DNA of 64,000 nucleotides, taken from Nocardia neocaledoniensis. GTDB taxonomy: Bacteria > Actinomycetota > Actinomycetes > Mycobacteriales > Mycobacteriaceae. The position numbers and the translations under genes are program-made. The stretch spans positions 248,001 through 312,000 of the forward strand of contig NZ_QGTL01000006.1 of the NCBI RefSeq assembly GCF_003182135.1. The letters run 5' to 3'. Of the stretch, positions 25,327 to 34,785 are shown piece after piece. The notes under the pieces were generated by a model. The model was given only the letters and a program-made list of their open reading frames with translations, did no database searches and was not told the origin of the DNA. Numbering within the stretch: the stretch's first letter is position 1; the number at the start of each line of letters is the position of its first letter.

Positions 25327-26183
25327 GGCTCGATCCCCGGATAGTTGGTTTGCGGGTCACTGAATACCGGCTGGGTGGTCCACCCGTCGTTGTCGAGATG
25401 GTGGGCAGAAGCACCGGTGGCCTCGATGGCGGCGTCGATCTGCGCTCCGGGTCCGTGGGAGAACAACCCGACCACCCGAACGTGGTTGTCGCCGAGAACG
25501 TCAAGCACTGCGCTCGGCTCCGGGGGCGCGATCCTCGAATCGGGGTCGATGCCGGCCTCGGCCAAGGCACGCGCCTGCACAGCGCAGCTGCTGATGTCCG
25601 TGGCCGCGATCGCCCGCCACTGGTGGGCGAGTCCGGCTTCGGTCAGCCCCGCCGCTGCCGAGGCAGCAGTTTCGATCCACGTGTCCTGAGGCCACCACTG
25701 TCGGGCTTCATCGGCCTCGACCCCGAGCAGGACACCAACCTGGGCAGAACGCCGCCACAACGTGTTGAGTGTTTCGTCGACGCTGCCGGTGTCGGAGTTG
25801 TGCGCCGCTGCGAGAGGTCGGTAGGCGGCATGGATTCCGGTGTGCCGCGCCAACCGGTCGATGTCGGTGCGTAGGTTGCCGATCAGCGCTTCACGGTCGA
25901 CCGGAGCGGCGCGGCGCAGGAACAGGTTGGTGTTCCAGTGGATGCCCTTGGTGCCGCGTTCGCGGGCCTGATCGACCCATTCGACGGGCACCCCACCGGC
26001 GATGGCAGCGGCGCCGAGTTCGCTGTGCAGCATCGCCCGCGCCTGGAAATCCTGTGTCCACTCCGGGGTCGGCTCGGTGCCGCTGGCACGTTGGGTAGTC
26101 AGGAGCTTTTGAGAGTCGGCGGCCTGATTCTGCAGTGCCTTGAGGACCCGCTTGTGGACTGCGGTCGCATCTTTCATGCTCAT
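25323..26183 (-). CDS. member of the ~300-aa conjugation-associated paralogous family
   Basis: 286 aa, unknown function. Diagnostic segments: KRVLKALQNQAADSQKLL at the N-terminus, GVPVEWVDQARERGTKGIHW, a DREALIGNLRTDIDRLA helix, WRRSAQVGVLLGVEADEARQWW, and IDAAIEATGASAHHLD before a tail ending NYPGIEP. The IDAAIEATGA segment is identical in the protein at 32359. It starts by ATGA overlap with the DUF4913 gene. Position next to the coupling protein suggests a role in DNA processing or substrate recruitment. Confidence 0.6.
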   Translation of the reverse strand: MSMKDATAVHKRVLKALQNQAADSQKLLTTQRASGTEPTPEWTQDFQARAMLHSELGAAAIAGGVPVEWVDQARERGTKGIHWNTNLFLRRAAPVDREALIGNLRTDIDRLARHTGIHAAYRPLAAAHNSDTGSVDETLNTLWRRSAQVGVLLGVEADEARQWWPQDTWIETAASAAAGLTEAGLAHQWRAIAATDISSCAVQARALAEAGIDPDSRIAPPEPSAVLDVLGDNHVRVVGLFSHGPGAQIDAAIEATGASAHHLDNDGWTTQPVFSDPQTNYPGIEP

Positions 26184-27025
26184 GGCCGCTCACCGCCATA
26201 GGCTCGGAAGTCCGGGCCGAAGCCGAGGCGGTGGACCGGCGTCGAGGACCCGGGGGTTCCGAACCAGTTCGCGGGAACTGGTTCACCGGCCAGGCCGGGG
26301 CTGTCGATGTGCTGGTCAGGTGTGCAGCGGTGCAGGGGGCCGTTGGCAGCGTCGAGGATGTACCGGAGCTGGGGGTCGATGTGGCGGACGAACAGGGCGC
26401 TCATCGCCTGTTTGTCATCGGCGTTGATCGCGGCTTCGAAGCAGGCGTGCAGGCCGGCGAAGCGGATGGCCACGGATTGGTGGCGCCACCACTGTCGGCA
26501 CCAGGTGTATTGGCCTTCCCGGTTGTTCGCGGCGATCTTCACCGACACCAACGGCAACAACCACTGCTGCACGAACTCGCTGTAGTGGCCGAACTTCTTC
26601 GCCGGCTTGTCATCATCCACCGCGGCGGGGGCGGGAGTGGTGGTGCCGAACCAGCCCGGTGGAACAGGATCGAACGGCAACGACGGTGTCGCTTGGTGAT
26701 GGGTGCGGGTGCAGCGGTGCAGGGGGCCGTTCGCGGCGTCGAGGATCAAGTTGGCGTGTGGGTCGAAGTGGGTGAGCAGGAAGGTGCTCAGGCTCGATCC
26801 GGCTTTGGCGCGGCGCATCGCCTCGAACGCGGAGTGCAGGTGCGCGATGCGGACGGCGACCGGGCGATGGGCCCACCATCGTGGGCACCAGGTGTAGGTG
26901 TTCTCCCGGTTCGCCTGGGCCAACCGGACGCTGATCGTCGGCAACATCCACCTGGCGGCGAAATCAGTGAAGTGCGCGAACTGCGGTGGCATCGGCGCCG
27001 CAGCGGTCTGGGCAGGGCTGGTCAC
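26180..27025 (-). CDS. duplicated DUF4913 domain protein
   Basis: 281 aa made of two copies of the DUF4913 domain, a family common on actinobacterial conjugative elements. Copy 1 (residues ~20-110): WCPRWWAHRPVAVRIAHLHSAF, then FDPHANLILDAANGPLHRCT. Copy 2 (~150-245): WCRQWWRHQSVAIRFAGLHACF, then IDPQLRYILDAANGPLHRCT. The strong likeness of the copies suggests an in-gene duplication. The start is GTG 27025, overlapping the TraG stop. The C-terminus contains FGPDF, also seen at the ends of neighbouring proteins. Biochemical role unknown. Confidence 0.75.
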   Translation of the reverse strand: MTSPAQTAAAPMPPQFAHFTDFAARWMLPTISVRLAQANRENTYTWCPRWWAHRPVAVRIAHLHSAFEAMRRAKAGSSLSTFLLTHFDPHANLILDAANGPLHRCTRTHHQATPSLPFDPVPPGWFGTTTPAPAAVDDDKPAKKFGHYSEFVQQWLLPLVSVKIAANNREGQYTWCRQWWRHQSVAIRFAGLHACFEAAINADDKQAMSALFVRHIDPQLRYILDAANGPLHRCTPDQHIDSPGLAGEPVPANWFGTPGSSTPVHRLGFGPDFRAYGGERP

Positions 27026-28926
27026 GACTGCCCCTCCCCCATGGCCGCAGGAGCGGCTTTGATCAGCGAAACCCGCTCCCCTTCGAACCGTTGCATCGAC
27101 GTGCGGACCAGCGGCGCGTACTCGCTGTCGAACCAGGGGATCTTGCGGACGACGACGGGGCCGTGGCCGGGAAGACGGACCAGGGCACGGTCTTTCGGGA
27201 GGGCGGCGAGCATGGCGACGTCGAGGATGGGTTCGGCGCGCCAGGACAGGCTGCGTTGGATCCCGCCGGGGGTGTAGGTGCGGGAGCGGTCGGAGACGTC
27301 GTGTTGACCGGCCATCGCCGACCAGTGCTCCAGATAGTCCCTTGAGGCGATGGACCCGCCGTAGACCTCGATCGACTGGGCCATCATCGTCTTCAACCCG
27401 TTGGCGCCCCAGAGGTTTTCGCCTTGTTCGAGGACCTGGAGGATGGTCATCAGGATTATTCCGCAGCCGGCGGCGTAGGTGTAGTAAGAGGGCAGTTCGC
27501 TGATGCGGGCGCAGTTGGCGGCCTCGTCGAGCACACACAACAGCGGTACCGCCAGCCGCCCGTCCGGCCGGGCCCGCGCCGCGGTCAGAGCGGCTTCCAG
27601 GACTTGCCCGACCAACGCGGCGGTCAAGGGGGTGGCCCCGTCGGGGCCGGTCATCGACAGCGGGTAGAGGGTGTCGGTGGAGGTGACGAACGCGGTCGGG
27701 TCGAACTCCGGCAACAGGTGGGTGCGTGGCTGCTCGGTGGTCTCGATCAGGACCCCGTTGCGGATCGACGCCGTCTTCCCGCTCCTGCTCGGCACGACCG
27801 CTGTCGTCGGTTTGGCGGTGGTTTCGCTGACCTGGAACAGTTTCCGGACCGGTGGTGTGACCATCTGGGCGTACCCGGAATCAGAGAGCACGTTAAGAAA
27901 TCTTCTGGCCATGTCGTAGAGGCCGTCGCGCTGTCTCGCGTAGAGGCCTTGGCATTCGATGATGCGGGCGGCTGGACGGTCGTGGCCGTAGTGGCGCAGG
28001 ATCAATGCCGGGGTCGGGTCCTGGTCGCGGCCGAGCCATTCCGCGACATGATGCAGGTCCCCGCCCGCGCACGCGGCAGCGAATATGTGCAGGGCGAACA
28101 GTTCTTGGGCGCCGCCGTCGAAGTAGGCATCGGTTTTCGCGTTCGCGATCTCGTTCGCCGAACCCGCCGACCCGGACACGAAGAACCCGGCCAGCTTGCG
28201 CGCCGCCGGAAGCCCGGTGACCTGGTTGAACAGGTTCACCCAGAACCCGCACACCACCTGCCCGGTCACCGCCTGCAAGTCACACACCCACACCCGCCCC
28301 ACCTGCTCGCGCCCGTAGACGGTGTGCCGGTACAGGTCGGGTTTGTTCGACGTGGCCAGGCACGGCCCCCACGCCGAGAGCACCGCCGGTATCGCCCACG
28401 CCACCGTCTTGCCGGTCCGCTGACCAGCCGTCACCGTGACACCGAGTTCAGCGGGAACATGCAGTGCGATGTCGCCGATGACCGTGCGCCCTAACAGCGG
28501 TCCCGGATTCGCTTGCACTCCTGGTGGGGCATCGATGAGGAGGCGTTGGTTGTCTGCGAGGTTGTCGGCAGCGCGAGCGATGCGGATCTTGCCCGGCGGT
28601 TGCATGGTCCGCGCCGCCGCATCGACCTCCCCACCAGCAGTGAACTTTCGTGCTCCGCGGATCGCGCCTGCGCCCGTCACGCAGAGCAAGACCACCGCGA
28701 TCGGGGTTGCTTGCCACGGCCATCGCTTGTCTCCGGCGGCCACAGATAGCAAGGCGGCGAACGGATTCCACGACAGGGACTGCCCGGCCTGCCAGCTGCC
28801 GAGTTTCAGTGCCGCCCACAGCACGAACACGAGCGCAAGCAGTGCCAGCAGGATCAGCAGCATGCTGGCTTCTTCACCCAGTCCGGACTTGGTGCGGCGC
28901 CGGGTTTCTCGGGGAGAGAACATCAT
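27022..28926 (-). CDS. type IV coupling protein (TraG/VirD4 family)
   Basis: 634 aa inner-membrane ATPase that brings the relaxosome to the type IV secretion channel. Membrane helices near residues 22-42 and 73-90, then the ATPase domain: Walker A GQRTGKT (~168-174), a SNKPDLYRHT segment, and Walker B LLCVLDEAANC (~465-475) followed by ILMTILQVLEQGENLWG. This matches the actinobacterial VirD4/TraG type rather than the FtsK-like TraB of Streptomyces plasmids. It starts at a tandem ATGATG with AAAGGA upstream. DUF4913 and paralogous ~300-aa genes flank it. Confidence 0.9.
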   Translation of the reverse strand: MMFSPRETRRRTKSGLGEEASMLLILLALLALVFVLWAALKLGSWQAGQSLSWNPFAALLSVAAGDKRWPWQATPIAVVLLCVTGAGAIRGARKFTAGGEVDAAARTMQPPGKIRIARAADNLADNQRLLIDAPPGVQANPGPLLGRTVIGDIALHVPAELGVTVTAGQRTGKTVAWAIPAVLSAWGPCLATSNKPDLYRHTVYGREQVGRVWVCDLQAVTGQVVCGFWVNLFNQVTGLPAARKLAGFFVSGSAGSANEIANAKTDAYFDGGAQELFALHIFAAACAGGDLHHVAEWLGRDQDPTPALILRHYGHDRPAARIIECQGLYARQRDGLYDMARRFLNVLSDSGYAQMVTPPVRKLFQVSETTAKPTTAVVPSRSGKTASIRNGVLIETTEQPRTHLLPEFDPTAFVTSTDTLYPLSMTGPDGATPLTAALVGQVLEAALTAARARPDGRLAVPLLCVLDEAANCARISELPSYYTYAAGCGIILMTILQVLEQGENLWGANGLKTMMAQSIEVYGGSIASRDYLEHWSAMAGQHDVSDRSRTYTPGGIQRSLSWRAEPILDVAMLAALPKDRALVRLPGHGPVVVRKIPWFDSEYAPLVRTSMQRFEGERVSLIKAAPAAMGEGQS

Positions 28927-28939
28927 TGACCTATTCCTT

Positions 28940-30175
28940 TCAGAACTGGGGGTCGATACCGGGCGCGTAGCGGGGTGCGTCGATGACGCCGGTGAGTTCT
29001 GGGCTCGCCCAGTCGGCGGCGGGGTCGGCCTCGGGCAGGGCAGCCTCGACCGCGCTGGACATCACCGCTCCACCCGGGGGGGCGGTGTTGGGGGCCGGGT
29101 GGGTGTTCTCAGCGCCTGCGGCGAGCGCGAGCGCAGGTGGGTAGTCAGGAGCCAGACCGAGTTGGCTTCGCAGGGCGTCGAGTTCGGCCACGGCTGTGTC
29201 GCGTTCGCCCAGGACGTGCTCGAGTTGGGCCAGCCGCGGCGCCCCGGGCTGCTGCGACCAGTAGTGCCCGGCCAGGCCCGCCTGGTAGGCGCCGGTGATC
29301 TCGTCGTGGTCTGCCCCGGCGAGCGCGGCGGCGCGGCGGGCGTCCCGTGCGCCGTCCATCAACCGCTCCAACTGGTCGATCCGGACCTGACTGCCTTCGG
29401 GGGATTCGTCGAATTCGGCTGCCAGCCGGGCATGTTGAGCGGCCAGGTCTTGGACCCGGCGCACGGCGCCGATCTGGGCAGGCACCTGGTCGATCGTGAC
29501 GGTGGGGGTGAGGTAGGCGTTGCGTTGAGCGGCCGGCAACAGGGCGGTGATCTCGTCTTCACCGGTGTCGAGATCTGCGAGGGCTTCCTCGGCGGCGAGG
29601 AGTTCGTCGGAGCCGTTGATGATCGCCTCGACCTCGGCCATGCTCAGCTCTTGTGTGGCTCGCCCGCCCAACGCGCGGTCGACCAAGCTGTCCGAGCGTG
29701 TTGCCTCCACGCCGGGATCGGGAACCACGCTCAGGTGGCGAGGTCGCCAGCGAGCGCCGTCTTGGGCCGACCGATCGTTGACCGGTTCGAGGTGTCCGGT
29801 CAGTTCCGCGGCTTGCCGTTGCGTACGGATGGTGTTCGAGTCGATCCCAGCGCCGCCCTCGATGAACGATTGCTGCAGCTGGCCGAACTCGCGGCGCGCG
29901 GCTTCGGGGTTCGCGGTCCAGGCCTCGACCGCGCCGGCGAGTTCATGCCACAACTGCTGGTGCTCGGGCGCGGCATCCTGGAGCCACTGACGGGCGATGT
30001 TGTGCGCGCGAGCTTTGTACTCGACGACCTGTGCTGGGGTTTCCCCGTAGGCGGCGATCTCACCCAACTGGTGGTGAGCGGAGAAGTCGGCGCGAAGTTG
30101 CGCTTCGACGCTGTCGGCGGCGTCACGGTAGTAGGCGGGGTTGGTGAAACTGGTTCCTCGTGTCTGCCAGCTCAT
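28940..30175 (-). CDS. helical protein next to the coupling protein
   Basis: 411 aa, unrecognised. Long helical, Ala/Glu/Gln-rich segments (likely coiled coils at about 25-130 and 200-340), no membrane span or signal peptide. ATG 30175 has GGGAGCA 7 bases upstream; the tail ends YAPGIDPQF, resembling neighbours. It lies 13 bases before the coupling protein gene, so the two are co-transcribed. The coiled-coil character and position would suit a relaxosome or substrate-adaptor role, which is inference only. Confidence 0.55.
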   Translation of the reverse strand: MSWQTRGTSFTNPAYYRDAADSVEAQLRADFSAHHQLGEIAAYGETPAQVVEYKARAHNIARQWLQDAAPEHQQLWHELAGAVEAWTANPEAARREFGQLQQSFIEGGAGIDSNTIRTQRQAAELTGHLEPVNDRSAQDGARWRPRHLSVVPDPGVEATRSDSLVDRALGGRATQELSMAEVEAIINGSDELLAAEEALADLDTGEDEITALLPAAQRNAYLTPTVTIDQVPAQIGAVRRVQDLAAQHARLAAEFDESPEGSQVRIDQLERLMDGARDARRAAALAGADHDEITGAYQAGLAGHYWSQQPGAPRLAQLEHVLGERDTAVAELDALRSQLGLAPDYPPALALAAGAENTHPAPNTAPPGGAVMSSAVEAALPEADPAADWASPELTGVIDAPRYAPGIDPQF

Positions 30176-30391
30176 CGAGTGCTCCCGGACAAGCACAGGT
30201 GCCACGATGTGGTGGGGTTCGAGGGTGAAGGTGTTTGTTGCCGGAGACGGTGGGGCATCGTGCTTCCTCGGATCGAGAAAACGTCACACCCTCAAACGGG
30301 GTGTGGTGAGGTCCCAGCGGTTCAGGTTCGATCGTCTCGGTCCAGTTCCCCCTGGCCGTGACGCCGACATTTCACGAATCGTGCTGCGGTT

Positions 30392-31345
30392 CTATAGGTC
30401 TGGGCCGCGATTAGTGCCGACCTCACTGACCTGTCCGGGAACCGGGTCGGGATCGGGTTCCCAGGACCACGCGTTGTCCTCGCCCAGGGCGGCGTCGACG
30501 ACGGCGGTGATCGCGGTGCTCTCGGCGGCCAGATCGGTCGGTTCGGCCTGGCGGATGGCGGTGTCGACGAGCTGGGACCGCAACGCGCTCGTCGCATCAG
30601 CGATCATCGTGCGCGGTGTCGGTGGCTCGACCAGGGCGGCGCCGACGTCGGGACCTCGCGGAACATACGGCGGCACCGCCAACGCCGGATCGGCGCGGGC
30701 ATAGCCATTCCAGGCTCGAGCGAGGTCTTGCTCGGTGTAGGCGGCGAAGGTGACCGCGTGTACGCGGCGGATCCCTTCCACGCTCGCCCCCCACAAGCTC
30801 TCGCCTTCGGCTGGCGTGAGCTGGGCGGCGGCGGCCAGGACGGTCACCCGGGTGTGCAGTGCCGTCATGTTGTCGGCGAACTGGGCGACGGCGATCGGGT
30901 CGGTATCGAAAGCCCATCTCCCGGTGGCAATTCGGTCCATACGGGCGGCCTCCAGGCCGGCCATGCGTTCCATAGTCCACAAGTCGAGCTCGAGCATGTC
31001 GAGGTAGAACTCTTGGGCTTGGTTCGCGCGGGCGGGGTGCTGGCGCACCACGCCCGGCTTCGGGGCGTTCGCGCCGCGCTGCCCGAGTTCGCGGGCATCG
31101 ACGACCCAACCCGGGTCGACCCCACCCAGCATGGCCGTGTACTCGGCGTGCTCGCGCTGCACGGTGAGCAGTTCGAGTCGCTCGTTCCACACCTGTTCGT
31201 TGCCACCGGAGACACCGTCGTCGAACATGGCAGGTCCGGCATCAGTGACCTCCCGATGCTGAGCGGCCAATTGCTGGATCCGCCGCAGGATGCGGCCTTG
31301 CCACTGGGTCACCGACTCACCGGGCCCTGGAGCGCTCGTGGTCAT
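30392..31345 (-). CDS. member of the ~300-aa conjugation-associated paralogous family
   Basis: 317 aa, unknown function. Segments: RILRRIQQLAAQHREV at the start, GVDPGWVVDARELGQRGAN, MLELDLWTMERMAGLEAARMDR, FADNMTALHTRVTVLAAAAQLTPAEGESLWG, and a tail ending TNRGPDL. The FADNMTAL and ESLWG parts align with HDNMAALW and EQLWG in the next paralogue (31345). ATG 31345 overlaps that gene's stop (TGATG). About 216 bases separate it from the next downstream gene, the largest gap in this stretch, where a secondary promoter may lie. Confidence 0.6.
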   Translation of the reverse strand: MTTSAPGPGESVTQWQGRILRRIQQLAAQHREVTDAGPAMFDDGVSGGNEQVWNERLELLTVQREHAEYTAMLGGVDPGWVVDARELGQRGANAPKPGVVRQHPARANQAQEFYLDMLELDLWTMERMAGLEAARMDRIATGRWAFDTDPIAVAQFADNMTALHTRVTVLAAAAQLTPAEGESLWGASVEGIRRVHAVTFAAYTEQDLARAWNGYARADPALAVPPYVPRGPDVGAALVEPPTPRTMIADATSALRSQLVDTAIRQAEPTDLAAESTAITAVVDAALGEDNAWSWEPDPDPVPGQVSEVGTNRGPDL

Positions 31346-32283
31346 CACCACACCCCCTGATCCACACCAGACCCCGGCCCTCGGTCAGGCGGGTGGGGTT
31401 GCAGGTCTGGGTCTGGCTCCCACTGTGCTGCTGTTCGGATCCCGGTTGCTTCGACCGCGGTGCCGATACCGTGCCCCGCGCCCGGGCCTAGGTTGTCGGT
31501 GAACCTGACTGCGGCCAAGGCGTGTTCGGCACGTTCGGCGAACTCCCAGGGTGTCGGTGGGCCGACGTCGGTGACGGTCGTGGTGGCGAGATTATCGAAG
31601 GTGCGCGAGACGTCGGCTTCGATCCCTTTCCACGACATTTCCGTGAACCGTTGCCGCAGTTCGGCATCGGTGTAGGAGGCTGCGGTCAGCTCGGCCACCT
31701 GTTGCCACGAGCCGGGGCTGCGGCCCCACAGCTGCTCGGCCTCGACCGGTTGGACGTTGATCAGTGCTGCGGTCCCGGTCGCACGCCGCCACAGCGCGGC
31801 CATGTTGTCGTGGAGTTGGCGTTCTGCTGGCTCGTTGTCGGGCAACCCACCGCTGTGCACGCGATGCAGGTACTCCGCGCGGACCAGCGCGGTGTGTTCC
31901 AGGCGCCACACTTCCTCGGCGAGCTGGTCGAGCAGGTGCAGGCGTGCCGGATCCGCCCCCGGCGGGGCCATCGGCAGTGCTGCTGTTTCGGGGGTATCGC
32001 CCCAGCGTGCGCCCCTGGCGCCGGTGTCGGTGGCGTAGTCGATCATCCGTTGCGGGACTCCGCGGGCGTGGGCGTGTAGCTCGATCTCACCGCGCTCGTC
32101 GTCCAACGCCCTCAGGTGGGTCCGCCACGTCTCGAGCTGAACGCTCGGGCCGTGGGCGGGCGAGTACTGCGGGGACCCGTGGAACAAGGTGCGGTAGTGG
32201 TCGTAGCTGGTGTTCTGGATTCGTTCGAGTAGGCGAAGCTGCCACGAGGGCATTTCCTCGGCACCCGAGAGGGGATGACTCAC
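31345..32283 (-). CDS. member of the ~300-aa conjugation-associated paralogous family
   Basis: 312 aa, unknown function. GTG 32283 is favoured because GGAGAAA lies 5 bases upstream; a TTG four codons earlier is weaker. Shared segments: RLLERIQNTSYDHYRTL, GVPQRMIDYATDTGARGARWG, LLDQLAEEVWRLEHTALVRAEYLHR, HDNMAALWRRATGTAALI, EQLWGRSPGSW and IGTAVEATGI near the end. The tail finishes GSGVDQGVW. Helical and soluble by composition. Confidence 0.6.
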   Translation of the reverse strand: MSHPLSGAEEMPSWQLRLLERIQNTSYDHYRTLFHGSPQYSPAHGPSVQLETWRTHLRALDDERGEIELHAHARGVPQRMIDYATDTGARGARWGDTPETAALPMAPPGADPARLHLLDQLAEEVWRLEHTALVRAEYLHRVHSGGLPDNEPAERQLHDNMAALWRRATGTAALINVQPVEAEQLWGRSPGSWQQVAELTAASYTDAELRQRFTEMSWKGIEADVSRTFDNLATTTVTDVGPPTPWEFAERAEHALAAVRFTDNLGPGAGHGIGTAVEATGIRTAAQWEPDPDLQPHPPDRGPGSGVDQGVW

Positions 32284-32358
32284 CGGTTTCTCCAATCCTG
32301 TTGTTCGACTGTGTGTTCAGTGCTCCCGGAACGGCCTGGAGAGACCGTGCGCGGCGGT

Positions 32359-33228
32359 TCACGGCCCCGGCCCGATCTCGGGTCCGGTGTGTTGATCCGG
32401 GTTCGGGCCCGGTCGGTGATCGGTGGGGTCGTGTGCGGTGTGGGCACCGGCGCCGGTGGCCTCGATCGCGGCGTCGATATCAACGCCGCCGACTACCCGC
32501 GCCGTGGGGCGAGTGTCGAGGGCGGCTGCGGCGAGCTCGACCATCCGGTCGGGCAGGACGGGCAGCTGGCGGTTGATGTCGTCGGGAGTGATTCCGGCGG
32601 CTTGGAGCACCATCACCGGCATCGACACCGTGGCGAAATCGGTGTCGATGACGGCCTGCCACCGCGCCGACACCTCCGCCCGGTCGAGCTTCGACAGGGT
32701 GTGCGCGACCTGCTCGGTCCACGGCCTAGCGGTGGGTTCCCACGAGTGTTGCTGTTCAACCGTGGTCAAGCCCAGGGCGTGCCCGACTGCGCCGACCTGT
32801 TGCCAGCTCACGCCCATGACGCGGCGGAAGGCAGAGAACCCGGCACGCGACAGGTCGCCCTGTCGCGCCGCAGCGGCCCCGACTCCGGCCATCGTCTGCA
32901 ATTCCGCGACCGCTCGCCGGTGCCCGCGCAGGAGGGTATCGCGGTCGATCGCTTCGGTGCTCAACAATGGTTGGCCGGGCGCCCAGCGGTGTCCGCGTTC
33001 CCCGCAGGCGCGGGTGTAGTCGATCACCGACTTCGGCACCCCGACCGCGTTGGCGATCGCTTCCAGGTTTTCCCGGGTGCGGCGCCCGATATCCAGATGC
33101 GCCAGCGCCATCGGCGACAGGTCCTGGTTGTCGCCGGTGCGGGATCGGTCGATCAGATGCTGGTTGTCGCTGGCCAGGTTCTGCACGGCCTTGAGCAGCT
33201 TGGCCTGGACCGGGCTCGGCTCGAACAT
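32359..33228 (-). CDS. member of the ~300-aa conjugation-associated paralogous family
   Basis: 289 aa, unknown function. It opens with AKLLKAVQNLASDNQHL (compare KRVLKALQNQAADSQKL in the 25323 protein), then GVPKSVIDYTRACGERGHRW, IDRDTLLRGHRRAVAELQ, and IDAAIEATGAGAHTAHD near the end. ATG 33228 lies one base after the upstream stop, better than a longer frame running back into that gene. The tail is Pro/Gly-rich and ends GPEIGPGP. It and the 25323 protein are the closest pair in the array. Confidence 0.6.
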   Translation of the reverse strand: MFEPSPVQAKLLKAVQNLASDNQHLIDRSRTGDNQDLSPMALAHLDIGRRTRENLEAIANAVGVPKSVIDYTRACGERGHRWAPGQPLLSTEAIDRDTLLRGHRRAVAELQTMAGVGAAAARQGDLSRAGFSAFRRVMGVSWQQVGAVGHALGLTTVEQQHSWEPTARPWTEQVAHTLSKLDRAEVSARWQAVIDTDFATVSMPVMVLQAAGITPDDINRQLPVLPDRMVELAAAALDTRPTARVVGGVDIDAAIEATGAGAHTAHDPTDHRPGPNPDQHTGPEIGPGP

Positions 33229-33229
33229 C

Positions 33230-34258
33230 TCACCGGCCCCGTCCCATGTCGGGATCGCCGCGCCACATTTCGAGCTCTGTGCCTGTGGCGCGGGCAGGTG
33301 TGGGGTCTGCTCCCCCACTGGTCAAGTCAGGATCAGCAGCGGTGGGATCGATGTCGTGGACCGCTGTCGCCGATACCGCGGACTCGATCCATTCACCGTC
33401 CTCGACGATCTCCGCGTCGACAATCGTCTCGGCGGCCGGGGCGTTGGTGGGCGCGAGATAGCCAGTGAGGTAGTCGAACTCGTGGTGCAGGTGCGCGTCC
33501 ATGGTGAGATCGGCTGCCAGCCCGCCCACGTCGTCGTCGACACCGTGGGGTCTTCGGTCGGACTGATACGCGCCGTTGTTAGCGAAGTAGTCTTCGGGGT
33601 CCAGGCCGATGTCGTGGATGAACCGTTCTTCGTAGGCCTGGCTTGCGGCTTCGGCGTCTGGAGACAGGTCGTGGGTGGCGTCGGCGGCGGCGAACTGGGC
33701 TGCGGCGGCCTTGGCTGCGCCGGTTCGTTCATCCGAGTGGTGCAAGGTGTCGGTGAATCCGGCCGCGCGGCGGCGGATCTCGATCATCAGCTCTTTCAGC
33801 TCGACATCGAGCTCGTGCAACGCCACCTCGCGGGCTTCGCGGTTGGTGTAGCCGGCGATGCGTGCGGCATGCACCTCGCTGCTCTGCTGCCGGGAAAGCT
33901 CACCGTCGAGCTCCCTTCGTGCCAAATCTGTTTCAGCCCTGATGATCTGGCCCTCTTTGTGACGAACGTCGACCTCGGTGATCTTGGCCGCGTTGTCGAT
34001 GCGGGCACGGACTTCAGCGATCTTGGCCATGCTCAGTTCTTGCTCGGTCCCGAGATTGCCGAGCCTGGCCTGGTGCTCGATCCACGACCGCTGGTTCTTG
34101 GCCGCTTCATTCGCGAGTCTCTGCTCGGACTCCGCCCGCGACCGCGATTCCCCACCCCTGCTCCGGAACAACGCGTTGGTGGTGTGCGCGGTCTGCAACG
34201 CCTGCAGAAATCCCTGGCGGACCGCTTGCCCGCCTTCTTCGACCGGATCCCCGTTCAT
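33230..34258 (-). CDS. coiled-coil protein of the transfer operon
   Basis: 342 aa, unrecognised. Residues ~35-165 form a long charged coiled coil (RAESEQRLANEAAKNQRSW through ALHELDVELKELMIEIRRR). An acidic, His/Asp-rich C-terminal half follows (EERFIHDIGLDPEDYF, HHEFDYLTGYL). No signal peptide or membrane span. ATG 34258 overlaps the stop of the lipoprotein gene (TGATG). It might act as a cytoplasmic scaffold for the secretion machine; no catalytic motif seen. Confidence 0.55.
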   Translation of the reverse strand: MNGDPVEEGGQAVRQGFLQALQTAHTTNALFRSRGGESRSRAESEQRLANEAAKNQRSWIEHQARLGNLGTEQELSMAKIAEVRARIDNAAKITEVDVRHKEGQIIRAETDLARRELDGELSRQQSSEVHAARIAGYTNREAREVALHELDVELKELMIEIRRRAAGFTDTLHHSDERTGAAKAAAAQFAAADATHDLSPDAEAASQAYEERFIHDIGLDPEDYFANNGAYQSDRRPHGVDDDVGGLAADLTMDAHLHHEFDYLTGYLAPTNAPAAETIVDAEIVEDGEWIESAVSATAVHDIDPTAADPDLTSGGADPTPARATGTELEMWRGDPDMGRGR

Positions 34259-34785
34259 CACAACACCCGCATTTCGGTGACCAACCATGCACGTTCGGCC
34301 CCCGCGCGAGTCGCTCGCGCGGACACCGAAAACTCGATCGATGTCCTGGCGGCCGGGGTGAGGGCGACAGTGAAGACCCGGCTCGACGAGGTCGCGGTAT
34401 CAGGCGCCGGGGTATCGCCGGTCACAGCGACCTCGGTGCGCAGCGGCACCCTGGAATCGACCCAGTCCCCCCACGCCTCGGGGGTGATCGGGGCCCACAG
34501 CGACTCCCCGATCCGGGCATCTGTCGCATATGTGGCGCGCATCAGCGGTCGCGCGGTCTTGAACGTCGACCGTGCGTCCACCCCGGCAACCGGATCCAGC
34601 CGGTACAGCATGGTCACCGCGGCCTGGAGAACCGCAGGTGCCGAACAGGGCGCGACCTCGGTGTGTGGTGGTGGGAATGCCTCGGCGCGACAGCCTGGTT
34701 CGACCACCGGTGCCTGAGCGGACGAACAACCACTCACCGCCGCCAGGACGATGAGGGCGACGCTGGTGATCGCGACGGGTTTCAT
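34258..34785 (-). CDS. lipoprotein, TcpC/VirB8-like candidate
   Basis: 175 aa. A lipoprotein signal peptide with lipobox VSGC near residues 17-20, then a mature domain with a WAPITPEAWGDWVDSRVPLRTEVAVTG segment and a C-terminal strand region (SIEFSVSARAT...AWLVTEMRVL). The overall plan, helical head then a curved sheet of about 100 residues, resembles small VirB8/TcpC-like envelope proteins, but this is a structural guess. ATGA overlap with the gene at 34782. Confidence 0.6.
   Translation of the reverse strand: MKPVAITSVALIVLAAVSGCSSAQAPVVEPGCRAEAFPPPHTEVAPCSAPAVLQAAVTMLYRLDPVAGVDARSTFKTARPLMRATYATDARIGESLWAPITPEAWGDWVDSRVPLRTEVAVTGDTPAPDTATSSSRVFTVALTPAARTSIEFSVSARATRAGAERAWLVTEMRVL

Noticed and set aside
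33050..34717. 555-codon plus-strand ORF
   Set aside because: Runs antisense to three well-supported transfer genes and has no recognisable domain; high-GC shadow.
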